Shown here: positions 1-6,977 of the stretch, piece after piece | Position numbering within the stretch: position 1 is the stretch's first letter | Layout of the letters: the number at the start of each line of letters is the position of its first letter | Source of the DNA: CAXSBR01 sp964236495 | GTDB lineage: Bacteria > Actinomycetota > Actinomycetes > Mycobacteriales > Jatrophihabitantaceae | Length of the DNA stretch: 64,000 bases | NCBI GenBank assembly: GCA_964236495.1 | Contig: CAXSBR010000007.1 | Location: forward strand, 93,123-157,122 | Reading direction: 5' to 3' | Notes under the pieces: generated by a model | The model's database searches: none | What the model was told of the DNA's origin: nothing | What the model saw: only the letters and a program-made list of their open reading frames with translations | Position numbers and translations under genes: made by a program

Positions 1-1
1 G

Positions 2-1705
2 GACAGCCGCGGCCGGACCATCCTGGTGATCACCGAGCTGCCCTACCAGGTGAACCCGGACAACCTCGTCGAGTCGATTGCCGACCTGGCGAAGGACGGC
101 AAGATCGCTGGCATCGCCGCGATCAACGACGAGTCCAGCGACCGCATCGGCATGCGCATCGTGATCACCGTCAAGCGCGACGCGGTCGCCAAGGTGCTCC
201 TGAACAATCTCTACAAGCACACCTCGCTGCAGACGACGTTCGGCGTGAACATGCTGGCCATCGTCGACGGCGTGCCGCGCACGCTGCGCCTGGATCAGGT
301 CGTCTCGCTCTACGTCGAGCACCAGGTCGAGATCATCGTGCGGCGCACGCAGTTCCGGCTACGCCGCGAGCAGGCGCGCATCCACATCCTGCGCGGTCTG
401 CTCAAGGCCCTGGACGAACTCGATGCCGTCATCGCCCTGATCCGCAGCTCGCCTCGGGCAGAGGACGCGCGCACCGGGTTGATGGAGCTGCTCGAGATCG
501 ACGAGGTGCAGGCCACGGCCATTCTGGACCTGCAGCTACGCCGGTTGGCCGCGCTGGAACGTCAGCGCATCGTCGACGAGCACGACCAGATCCAGGCCCT
601 GATCTCCGATTACGAGGACATCCTGGCCAAGCCGGGGCGCCAGCGCACGATCATCGGCGAGGAACTGGCCGAGATCGTAGAGAAGTACGGCGACGAGCGG
701 CGCACGCAGATCAGCGGCTACGACGGCGATATGTCGATGGAAGATCTCATCGCCAAGGAAGACGCCGTCGTCACCATCACCCGCACCGGGTACGCCAAGC
801 GCACGCGGACCGACCTGTACCGCGCCCAGCGTCGCGGCGGCAAGGGCGTGCAGGGTGCGCAGCTCAAGGTCGACGACATCGTCGACCACTTCTTCGTCAC
901 CACCACCCATCACTGGATCCTGTTCTTCACCAACAAGGGCCGCGTCTACCGCGTGAAGGCCTACGAGCTGCCCGAGGCCAACCGCAGCGCCCGCGGCCAG
1001 CATGTGGCCAACCTGCTCGCCTTCCAGCCCGACGAGAAGATCGCCGAAGTGATCGCGCTGGACAACTATGACGTCGCGCCGTACCTGGTGTTGGCGACGA
1101 AGAACGGGCTGGTGAAGAAGAGCAAGTTGACCGACTACGACTCCAATCGCACCGGTGGCATCCAGGCCATCAACCTGCGCGAGGACGACGAACTGATCGA
1201 CGCAGCACTCATCTTTCCCGACGACGATCTGCTACTGGTCAGCCGCCGGGCGCAGTCGATCCGGTTCAAGGCCGACGATGAGTCGCTGCGTCCGATGGGC
1301 CGCTCGACCTCCGGTGTGATCGGCATGCGCTTCGGCAACGACGACGAGCTGCTGGCGATGGAAGTCGTCACCGACGGCATGGAAGTGCTGATCGCCACCG
1401 AGGGTGGGTTCGCCAAGCGGACGCCGGTCGCGGAGTACGCCCGGCAGGGTCGCGGCGGCAAGGGAGTGCTGACGGCGCGTATCGTCAGCACCCGAGGTGG
1501 GCTTGTCGGCGCTCTGGTCGTGCGGCCCGAAGACGAGGTCTATGCAATCACATCCAACGGTGGTGTGATCCGTACCAAGGCCAGTGGGGTGCGCAAGGCG
1601 CAGCGGCAGACCATGGGTGTGCGGTTGATGAACCTGCCTGAAGGCGTCACGCTGGTCGCCATCGCGCGTAATGCCGACGCCGATGACACCGACGAGCAGG
1701 AGTAG
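2..1705 (+). CDS. gyrA: DNA gyrase subunit A, 3' part (5' end outside window)
   Basis: GyrA is the DNA-breaking and DNA-wrapping subunit of gyrase, which introduces negative supercoils using ATP hydrolysed by GyrB. The frame is open from base 2 (DSRGRT, ILVITELPYQVN), so the window starts inside the gene and the active-site tyrosine region lies upstream. About 567 residues remain: the end of the tower domain, the long coiled coil (LDQVVSLYVEHQ onward) with the DLQLRRLAALERQ exit, and the six-bladed C-terminal wrapping domain. The GyrA box QRRGGKGVQG lies at about 827-856 and a second RQGRGGKGVL-type blade motif near 1443. The tail ends in a short acidic DADDTDEQE. A membrane-protein gene follows 25 bases later, as in Mycobacterium. 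Identification is by close match to remembered mycobacterial GyrA. Confidence 0.98.
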   Translation, partial: DSRGRTILVITELPYQVNPDNLVESIADLAKDGKIAGIAAINDESSDRIGMRIVITVKRDAVAKVLLNNLYKHTSLQTTFGVNMLAIVDGVPRTLRLDQVVSLYVEHQVEIIVRRTQFRLRREQARIHILRGLLKALDELDAVIALIRSSPRAEDARTGLMELLEIDEVQATAILDLQLRRLAALERQRIVDEHDQIQALISDYEDILAKPGRQRTIIGEELAEIVEKYGDERRTQISGYDGDMSMEDLIAKEDAVVTITRTGYAKRTRTDLYRAQRRGGKGVQGAQLKVDDIVDHFFVTTTHHWILFFTNKGRVYRVKAYELPEANRSARGQHVANLLAFQPDEKIAEVIALDNYDVAPYLVLATKNGLVKKSKLTDYDSNRTGGIQAINLREDDELIDAALIFPDDDLLLVSRRAQSIRFKADDESLRPMGRSTSGVIGMRFGNDDELLAMEVVTDGMEVLIATEGGFAKRTPVAEYARQGRGGKGVLTARIVSTRGGLVGALVVRPEDEVYAITSNGGVIRTKASGVRKAQRQTMGVRLMNLPEGVTLVAIARNADADDTDEQE

Positions 1706-1730
1706 TCGATCTTGTGATGGGGCAACCGCA

Positions 1731-2501
1731 GTGAGCGCGTCCTCCAAGCGCAGTTTCGGGCGCTCCACGGCCACCGCAGTTGAGGAATCGACCGCCACCG
1801 ACAGCGACGAGGCCGCTTCAGGCCCGAACGGCGCCGGTCCTAACGGCGCGAGTGCCAACGGTGCAGGTCGTTCCAACGGTTCTGCGCCGGCTGCATCGGC
1901 TTGGGCGGAGACGACCACGACGTTGCCGTCGGTCGGGCCGGGGCAACGTCTGGATGCCGGCGTGCCGGTGGACGCGTACGCCGCCACCACGGTGAACCCC
2001 TCGGCCGGCTCGGGCGCTACCGCCCTGGACTCTGCCGCTCCTACTGCTCGCAACGGTGCGCCCTCGGCACCGCCGGCACAGCGCCCAACCGCCGCGCCGT
2101 CGGCGCCGGTCAAGGTTGCCACGGTTCCCAAGCGGGCTGACCGTGCTCCGCGGCGAGCCAAATTGCAGGTTCGGCACCTCAACGTGTGGTCGGTGCTCAA
2201 GTTTTCCTGTGTGCTTGCCCTCGCGCTGTTCCTGGTCTGGATGACCGTCGTCGCGGTGCTGTATGGCGTGCTCGATCACATGCACGTCTTCGCCAAGGTC
2301 GACGAGACAGTGCAAAAGATCAACGGCAACAAGGTGCAGCAGCACTACGTCACCCGCAACATCGTTTTCGGTGCCGCGCTCATCATCGGTCTGGTCAACA
2401 CGGTGCTGTTCATCGTGCTGTCCACGATCGGATCGATCGTCTACAACCTGTGTGCCGATCTGGTGGGCGGCGTCGAGGTCACCCTGGCCGAGCGGGAGTA
2501 G
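1731..2501 (+). CDS. DUF3566 membrane protein downstream of gyrA
   Basis: The predicted product of 256 residues matches the Rv0007-type family (DUF3566) that follows gyrA in many actinobacteria; no biochemical function is firmly known. Residues 1 to about 145 are a low-complexity Ala/Ser/Pro/Thr-rich cytoplasmic region. Two membrane segments follow, around VLKFSCVLALALFLVWMTVV and IVFGAALIIGLVNTVLFIVL, then the conserved end YNLCADLVGGVEVTLAE. I chose GTG 1731 because the upstream in-frame start lies inside gyrA and gives a nonsense N-terminus. It is probably co-transcribed with gyrA (25-base gap), and a strong hairpin follows the stop codon. The family call rests on the C-terminal domain and the position. 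Confidence 0.85.
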   Translation: MSASSKRSFGRSTATAVEESTATDSDEAASGPNGAGPNGASANGAGRSNGSAPAASAWAETTTTLPSVGPGQRLDAGVPVDAYAATTVNPSAGSGATALDSAAPTARNGAPSAPPAQRPTAAPSAPVKVATVPKRADRAPRRAKLQVRHLNVWSVLKFSCVLALALFLVWMTVVAVLYGVLDHMHVFAKVDETVQKINGNKVQQHYVTRNIVFGAALIIGLVNTVLFIVLSTIGSIVYNLCADLVGGVEVTLAERE

Positions 2502-2513
2502 CGCGGCAGCACC

Positions 2514-2545
2514 GACGACGGGTTCGCCGTTTGCGACCCGTCGTC
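2514..2545 (+). terminator. Hairpin after the gyrA-DUF3566 unit
   Basis: GACGACGGGT (2514-2523) pairs perfectly with ACCCGTCGTC (2536-2545), 12 bases after the DUF3566 stop. There is no U-run behind it, which is common for actinobacterial terminator-like hairpins. It separates the gyrA unit from the tRNA-Ile gene. Confidence 0.55.
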
Positions 2546-2606
2546 GTCGCCCAGCCCCTGGTCGGGCCGGCCGGCAGATGTGCAGTAACGTTGTCGCTCG
2601 TGTCGC

Positions 2607-2680
2607 GGGCCTGTAGCTCAGCTGGTTAGAGCGCATCCCTGATAAGGATGAGGCCGGAGGTTCAAGTCCTCCCAGGCCCA
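2607..2680 (+). tRNA. tRNA-Ile (GAT anticodon)
   Basis: A 74-base cloverleaf. The 5' acceptor strand GGGCCTG pairs with CAGGCCC before discriminator A2680. The D arm is in TAGCTCAGCTGGTTAGAGC, the anticodon GAT is at 2641-2643, and the T arm GGAGGTTCAAGTCCTCC is intact. No CCA is encoded. It sits downstream of gyrA as in mycobacteria. Confidence 0.97.
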
Positions 2681-2762
2681 CGCGAGAGTACGGTCCTGTC
2701 GCAGGCACACCAGCCCGCCGCGGGGTATCCGCCGCTGGGATGCTGTGGACAGGGAGAACGAG

Positions 2763-2891
2763 ATGAAAAAGCTGCTGATGCTTGCCGCGGCCGGTGTGGC
2801 CGCCAAGAGCGTGCTGGATCGGCGTAAACGCGGCACCGACGCCACCGCCGCGCTGTGGCGTGAGGCGGTTGCCGAACCCACTCCGCGCTGA
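2763..2891 (+). CDS. DLW-39-type actinobacterial small protein
   Basis: A 42-residue ORF (MKKLLMLAAAGVAAKSVLDR then a basic stretch and ALWREAVAEP) between the Ile and Ala tRNA genes. Size, place, hydrophobic N-terminal helix and the LW motif match the DLW-39 family of tiny actinobacterial proteins found downstream of gyrA; here the motif reads ALW rather than DLW. The function of the family is unknown to me. A good ribosome binding site (GGGAG) ends 7 bases before the ATG. A single N-terminal membrane helix is likely, so it is probably membrane-associated. Confidence 0.78.
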   Translation: MKKLLMLAAAGVAAKSVLDRRKRGTDATAALWREAVAEPTPR

Positions 2892-2992
2892 TTCACACCC
2901 GTCGCGCTGCAGTTTTGCGCCGCGGTCCGGCTTGACGCGGTGTCGCAGGATGGTTCAGTGTCTTGCCCGCGGCGCCGCCTTGGCCCGCGTCC

Positions 2993-3065
2993 GGGGACGT
3001 AGCTCAATTGGCAGAGCACCGCCTTTGCAAGGCGGGGGTTAGGGGTTCGATTCCCCTCGTCTCCA
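2993..3065 (+). tRNA. tRNA-Ala (TGC anticodon)
   Basis: A 73-base cloverleaf. Acceptor GGGGACG pairs with CGTCTCC (one G-T pair), discriminator A3065. The anticodon arm CCGCC/GGCGG encloses the loop TTTGCAA with TGC at 3026-3028, and the T arm AGGGGTTCGATTCCCCT is canonical. No CCA is encoded. The Ile-Ala pair after gyrA is typical of this part of actinobacterial chromosomes. Confidence 0.97.
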
Positions 3066-3222
3066 CTGTTCGATCATCGTTCGCCCGGTCCGGCGGTCGG
3101 GGCTACCGGTTGAAGTGCTGGCTGCCTCTGGCGCGTGGCGATGTCGTGGTCCGGTGCAATAGACGACCGCCCGGACGCGCAATGCGCACGTCGAGCAGTC
3201 GGCGTCGGCGCAAGCCGGGCGG

Positions 3223-4074
3223 TCAGACGGCGGTGGAGTTGTAGCGGCGCACGGCGAGGTAGCCGAACACAAGGCCGATCGCCAACGTCCAGAGCAGGGA
3301 CTGCGTGATCAGCGAGCCGGTGCTCTGCCCGTTGAACAGCTCGGCGCGCTGGGCGGGCGTCACGTGCCCGAGCGAGAGGGAGCGCAGGCTGTTAATCACC
3401 AGCGTGACCGGCTGGTGGTTGGCGAAGCCGCGCAGCCACGACGGCATGGTCGCGGTGGGCACAAAAGCGCTGCTGGCAAATGTCAGCGGAAAGATGACGG
3501 GGAATGTCGCGGCGTTGACCGTCTGCACGTTGCTCGCATACAGCCCTACCAGGGCGAACACGAACGACAGCGCGAGGGCGAAGGCCAGCAGGATGAGTAG
3601 GCCCGCGATGAGCCCGAGCACATGCGGCCGGTACCCCACGGCGAGGCCTACCAGCACGATGATCACCAAGCCGACCGCGTTGCTCATGGTGTCGGCGCCC
3701 ACCCGGCCGAGCAGCACGGCGCTGCGGGCCATCGGCAGCGACTTGAGCCGATCGATGAAGCCCTTGCCCCGGTCATCGGCCAGCCCGAAGCCGCTGTTGC
3801 CCGCGGTGAACGCCGCCGTCTGCACCGCGATTCCCGGAATCAGGTAGTTGACGTAGTTGATGCTGCCCAGGCCGGCAATCGCTCCGCCGAACACGTAGCG
3901 GAACAGCAGCGTGAACATGATCGGCGAGATCAGGGTGAACATCACCTGGTCCGGCGCTCGCATGATCTTGCGCACGTTGCGGCCGACCATGGCGGCGGCG
4001 TCCTTGACCGCCCACAGCGGACCGGAGGCGGCCGTGACGTGCTGGTAACCGCTCTGTGCAGTGGTGGCGCTCAC
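3223..4074 (-). CDS. ABC-2 type permease (DrrB-like exporter)
   Basis: A membrane component of 283 residues, from GTG 4074 (VSATTAQSGYQHV). A cytoplasmic N-terminus with RNVRKIMRAPDQVMF precedes about six membrane helices, including MFTLISPIMFTLLFRYVFGG, a central pair around NAVGLVIIVLVGLAVGY, and LLWTLAIGLVFGYLAVRRY at the end. This is the ABC-2/DrrB family, which exports drugs, lipids or polyketides with a paired ATPase. The start overlaps the stop of the ATPase gene by four bases (GTGA), so the two are translationally coupled. The substrate cannot be told from sequence. A much longer upstream frame exists but runs through the ATPase gene and is not coding. Confidence 0.9.
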   Translation of the reverse strand: MSATTAQSGYQHVTAASGPLWAVKDAAAMVGRNVRKIMRAPDQVMFTLISPIMFTLLFRYVFGGAIAGLGSINYVNYLIPGIAVQTAAFTAGNSGFGLADDRGKGFIDRLKSLPMARSAVLLGRVGADTMSNAVGLVIIVLVGLAVGYRPHVLGLIAGLLILLAFALALSFVFALVGLYASNVQTVNAATFPVIFPLTFASSAFVPTATMPSWLRGFANHQPVTLVINSLRSLSLGHVTPAQRAELFNGQSTGSLITQSLLWTLAIGLVFGYLAVRRYNSTAV

Positions 4075-5087
4075 GCGGCGTCCTTCCGGTCGGCGTTGCG
4101 TCGACTTCTCCGTGTTCGTGGTTGCGAACCACCGTCGGCATCGGTGTTGCCGTCGCCGGTTTCCCGGCCGGTGAGGGCAAGGAAGACGTCGTCCAGACTG
4201 GGCTGGCGCAGTTGCAGGCCCAGCGCTTCGACCCCGGCGCCGTCCAGCCGGCGCACGACCTCGGTGAGTGTGCGCGGCCCGGCGGCCGCCACCCGCACGA
4301 CGCTGCCGTCGCGGGTAGGAGGAGCTTCGCCTGCTCCGTCCAGAACCGTGGCCGTGACCTTCGCCGTCGCCTCGTCGCCCACGACGACTTCCACCACGGC
4401 GCCGCCCAGACGCGCTTTGAGCTCGTCGGCCGAGCCCTCGGCAATCACGTGGCCGTGGTCGATGACGCAGATCCGGTTGGCGAGCCGGTCGGCCTCCTCC
4501 AGGTACTGCGTAGTCAGGAGCACCGTCGTACCGCCGCCGACCAGCTCCTCGATGACGGTCCACAGGTCGTTGCGGCTGCGCGGATCCAGCCCGGTGGTGG
4601 GCTCGTCGAGGAACAGCACCGGTGGCGCAGACACCAGGGCGGCGGCGAGGTCCAACCGGCGCCGCATGCCGCCGGAGTAGGTCTTGAGTGTCCGATCCGC
4701 GGCGTCGTCCAGTTGGAACTGCGCCAGTAGGGCAGCGGCCCGCTCCCGGCACAGACTCTTGCCCATATGGTTCAGCCGGCCCACCAGCACCAGGTTCTCC
4801 CGACCGGTGAGCGCCTCGTCCACCGCGGCACTCTGCCCGGCCAGACCTATGACGCGGCGTGCCGCGCGGGGATCGGCGAGCACGTCCACTCCGGCCACGG
4901 AGGCGCTTCCCGAGTCCGGGCGCAGCAACGTTGTCAGTACTCGGACCGCGGTGGTCTTGCCCGCTCCATTCGGGCCCAACAGGCCCAACACCGTGCCACG
5001 CGCAACCGCGAAGCTCACGCCGTCCAGCGCGCGGACGTCCTTGAACGTCTTGACCAGATCGCGCACCACCACCGTAGGTTCAGCCAC
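4071..5087 (-). CDS. ABC transporter ATP-binding protein (DrrA-like)
   Basis: The ATPase partner of the adjacent permease, 338 residues from GTG 5087 (VAEPTVVVRDLVKTF). Walker A GPNGAGKT is near residue 38, the signature YSGGMRRRLDLA near 136, Walker B LFLDEPTTGLD just after, and the H-loop region LLTTQYLEEADRLA follows. The C-terminal third (EVVRRLDGAGVEALGLQLRQ, LDDVFLALTGRE) is the extra domain of the daunorubicin-resistance DrrA subfamily. It ends in a short polar tail. An in-frame ATG at 5153 would add 22 unconserved residues, so I prefer the GTG. It forms an operon with the permease. Export of a metabolite or envelope component is inferred; the substrate is unknown. Confidence 0.9.
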   Translation of the reverse strand: MAEPTVVVRDLVKTFKDVRALDGVSFAVARGTVLGLLGPNGAGKTTAVRVLTTLLRPDSGSASVAGVDVLADPRAARRVIGLAGQSAAVDEALTGRENLVLVGRLNHMGKSLCRERAAALLAQFQLDDAADRTLKTYSGGMRRRLDLAAALVSAPPVLFLDEPTTGLDPRSRNDLWTVIEELVGGGTTVLLTTQYLEEADRLANRICVIDHGHVIAEGSADELKARLGGAVVEVVVGDEATAKVTATVLDGAGEAPPTRDGSVVRVAAAGPRTLTEVVRRLDGAGVEALGLQLRQPSLDDVFLALTGRETGDGNTDADGGSQPRTRRSRRNADRKDAA

Positions 5088-5159
5088 GCTTGGAAACCTA
5101 GCGGAAGCCTCCGACACGATTTTCGTCTTGCCGGCGCGATGCGGCCGCCGCATGCCGGC

Positions 5160-6155
5160 TCAATCCCACTCCCAGAACAGTCCATGCACGCCTGGCTGAA
5201 CGTTCTGCAGCGCCACGTGCGCCGCATGATGTGCGTTGAGAGTCAACTCGCCCAGCTCCCGATGCGGATCTCCCACCCGCGCGGCCCGGAAGTAATAGCA
5301 CCGCACCGGTAGGGCATGCGAATCGAAGCAGACTTCCAGCAGGTAGAAGTGGACCGGGCGGCGGAAACCCCGCTGGCCTTCGGTGACCGCTATCTGGGTG
5401 ACACCGCGCCGATCGAGGTCGGCAGCGGTTCGATCCGCTTCGCCGAAATCGATGGCGTAACTGTAGAGATAGGTTTCCCGCTCCACCAGCGCATGGTCGA
5501 ACAACAGCTCGTACGCGGCGAAGTTGGCGTCGAGCAAAAGTCGAGTTCGGCCGATGCGGCAATTCTGCAGCCCTGTTAATTTCAAGCGCGACACATCCAT
5601 GTCCGGATCTGCGTTATACACGAGCAGGGAGCGGTCTGCACCGACTTCGAACGCCTGGGTGATAGTTTGGATGTGGAGCTGTTTCATCCGTTGGTCGGGT
5701 CCGATCATGCAGCGTTCAAGGATCGAGATGTCGCGAAGCTTCTCGGCATTCTTTCGCGAGTCGTTGATAACTAGCTTTTTGATGTCCTCGCTGGGACCCC
5801 ACATGTCGGCCCACCCCACCGTGCCCGTTTGGTGGGCAAGCCAGCGTCCCCGCGGTTTACGCGGCCCCAGCAGCGACCGTAGTGATCCGGCAGGTAGGCC
5901 GAGAATGCCCTCGAGCGCGTTGAGCGCCTCCAGCGATTCCGGGCGTTCGGGGCGCCGCCGGCCTTGCTGCCAGTAGCTCAGCGTCGAACGCCCGACGTGG
6001 AATCCGCGTTGCTCGAGGTGATATTCCAGCCTGCTCAACGCCAGGCCGCTGTTGCTGATTGCCAGCTGTAACGCGTGGGAGAACGGCCCGCTGTCAAGCG
6101 CGTCGACCAGGATTGGCGGCAGCGCATCAGCCTCCAGCGATGGATTTAGCGCCAC
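5160..6155 (-). CDS. XRE-type transcriptional regulator with large C-terminal domain
   Basis: A protein of 331 residues from GTG 6155, preceded by a strong ribosome binding site GAGGAGG at 6162-6168, which decides the start over an in-frame ATG at 6248. Residues of about 25-95 form a helix-turn-helix domain: a helix containing HALQLAISNSGLALSRLEYH, then RSTLSYWQQGRRRPERPESL, which is the recognition-helix pattern of XRE/Cro-family regulators. The remaining 230 residues (for example RSLLVYNADPDMDV, LLDANFAAYELLFDHALVER, CYYFRAARVGDPHRELGELT) I do not recognise beyond similar actinobacterial regulators; a ligand- or signal-sensing role is inferred. It is divergent from the AWGN-repeat secreted protein across 321 bases, so that gene is its likely target. 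Confidence 0.8.
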   Translation of the reverse strand: MALNPSLEADALPPILVDALDSGPFSHALQLAISNSGLALSRLEYHLEQRGFHVGRSTLSYWQQGRRRPERPESLEALNALEGILGLPAGSLRSLLGPRKPRGRWLAHQTGTVGWADMWGPSEDIKKLVINDSRKNAEKLRDISILERCMIGPDQRMKQLHIQTITQAFEVGADRSLLVYNADPDMDVSRLKLTGLQNCRIGRTRLLLDANFAAYELLFDHALVERETYLYSYAIDFGEADRTAADLDRRGVTQIAVTEGQRGFRRPVHFYLLEVCFDSHALPVRCYYFRAARVGDPHRELGELTLNAHHAAHVALQNVQPGVHGLFWEWD

Positions 6156-6326
6156 GAAATGCCTCCTCAATACTGCGTACGTCCACAGGAAGTGCACTGC
6201 AGTCACAGAGTACGCCGCAACACTTCCTTGGATGTCAAAATGCGCCAATGACGGTAGTTGCCCAAGATCAACCCGGCGGCGAGCCTGCTAATTGTCGGAT
6301 AGCGTTCACATTATTCCAGCTCTGTC

Positions 6327-6338
6327 CACAGTACTGTG
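6327..6338. promoter_or_regulatory. Palindrome in the XRE/AWGN divergent promoter region
   Basis: The intergenic stretch 6156-6476 (321 bases, visibly richer in A and T than the flanks) holds no gene. It contains the perfect 12-base palindrome CACAGTACTGTG, 139 bases before the AWGN start codon. A related half site, CACAGAGTACG, lies near 6204, closer to the regulator. A dimeric regulator could bind here; the divergent XRE protein is the obvious candidate. Binding is inferred only. Confidence 0.45.
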
Positions 6339-6476
6339 CAAATGTAATTCAAGCGCAGTTGCGGTCATTGATTGCATGCACAAACATTGTCATCAGCACG
6401 CAGCAAGACCGCCAATGTATTCGGCCTTCTGCGCAGCTGCCCCCCATTGCAGGTCCAATCCCCCCAGGAGTCCCCC

Positions 6477-6833
6477 ATGAACCAGTCAGCCATCCTTCGA
6501 GTTCGCCGCCTCGCACTGACCGCGATCGGCGCCACCTGCTCCTTCGCCCTGCTCGGTGGTGGCGCGGCCAGTGCCCTCAGTGCCGCCCACGCCTGGGGTA
6601 ACGCCTCGCCGGCGAACGCCTGGGGCAACTCGGTCGCGTCACACGCCTGGGGTAACGCGACGCCGGCGAACGCCTGGGGTAACGCAATCACCGCAGCGAA
6701 CGCGTGGGGTAACGCCACCCCGAAGATCACGCCGGCGAACGCCTGGGGCAACGCCACGCCCAAGGTCACCGCAGCGAACGCGTGGGGCAACGCCACCCCG
6801 AAGATCACGCCCGCGAACGCCTGGGGCAACTAA
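6477..6833 (+). CDS. Secreted AWGN-repeat protein, function unknown
   Basis: A protein of 118 residues from ATG 6477, with ribosome binding site CAGGAG at 6465-6470. Residues 1-35 are a signal peptide: a basic start (RVRR), a hydrophobic core around ALTAIGATCSFALLGG and an AASA-type cleavage region. Nearly everything after it is repeat: eight copies of (H/N)AWGN, with tryptophans at residues 40, 49, 58, 67, 77, 90, 103 and 116. The first units repeat every 9 or 10 residues (AWGNATPAN type), the last three every 13 (AWGNATPKITPAN type). The protein ends exactly on AWGN. The mature part has no cysteine and no acidic residue. I recognise no family with a known function. A structural surface protein, a glycan-binding repeat or a multi-copy peptide precursor are all possible. 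Confidence 0.8.
   Translation: MNQSAILRVRRLALTAIGATCSFALLGGGAASALSAAHAWGNASPANAWGNSVASHAWGNATPANAWGNAITAANAWGNATPKITPANAWGNATPKVTAANAWGNATPKITPANAWGN
6588..6830 (+). repeat. Tandem coding repeats encoding AWGN units
   Basis: Eight tandem coding units, each with a core close to AACGCCTGGGGCAAC. The first four are 27 bases long, then one of 30, then 39-base units. The 39-base blocks at 6714-6752 and 6792-6830 differ by a single base, which points to recent expansion by slippage or unequal exchange. All unit lengths are multiples of three. Confidence 0.85.
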
Positions 6834-6977
6834 CTGCCGTCGGCTGCAGCCGGTTCGTCGCAACGACGAGCGCACCAATACCGCACACACTGACGACCTG
6901 CCGCGCCGACGGCTGCGGGGCTGCCGAAGCCGGCGACCCGCGGCCGTCGTTCGGCCGGCGGCTAGCCTGAAGCCTTG

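Noticed and set aside
2700..3065. A leading rRNA operon suggested by the Ile-Ala tRNA pair
   Set aside because: No 16S, 23S or 5S sequence is present; this pair after gyrA is normal in actinobacteria.
3622..4680. 352-codon plus-strand open frame over the ABC transporter
   Set aside because: The minus strand encodes clear permease and ATPase motifs.
6588..6830. CRISPR-like regular repeats
   Set aside because: Repeats are coding, in frame, with spacers that are also repeated; no cas genes nearby.
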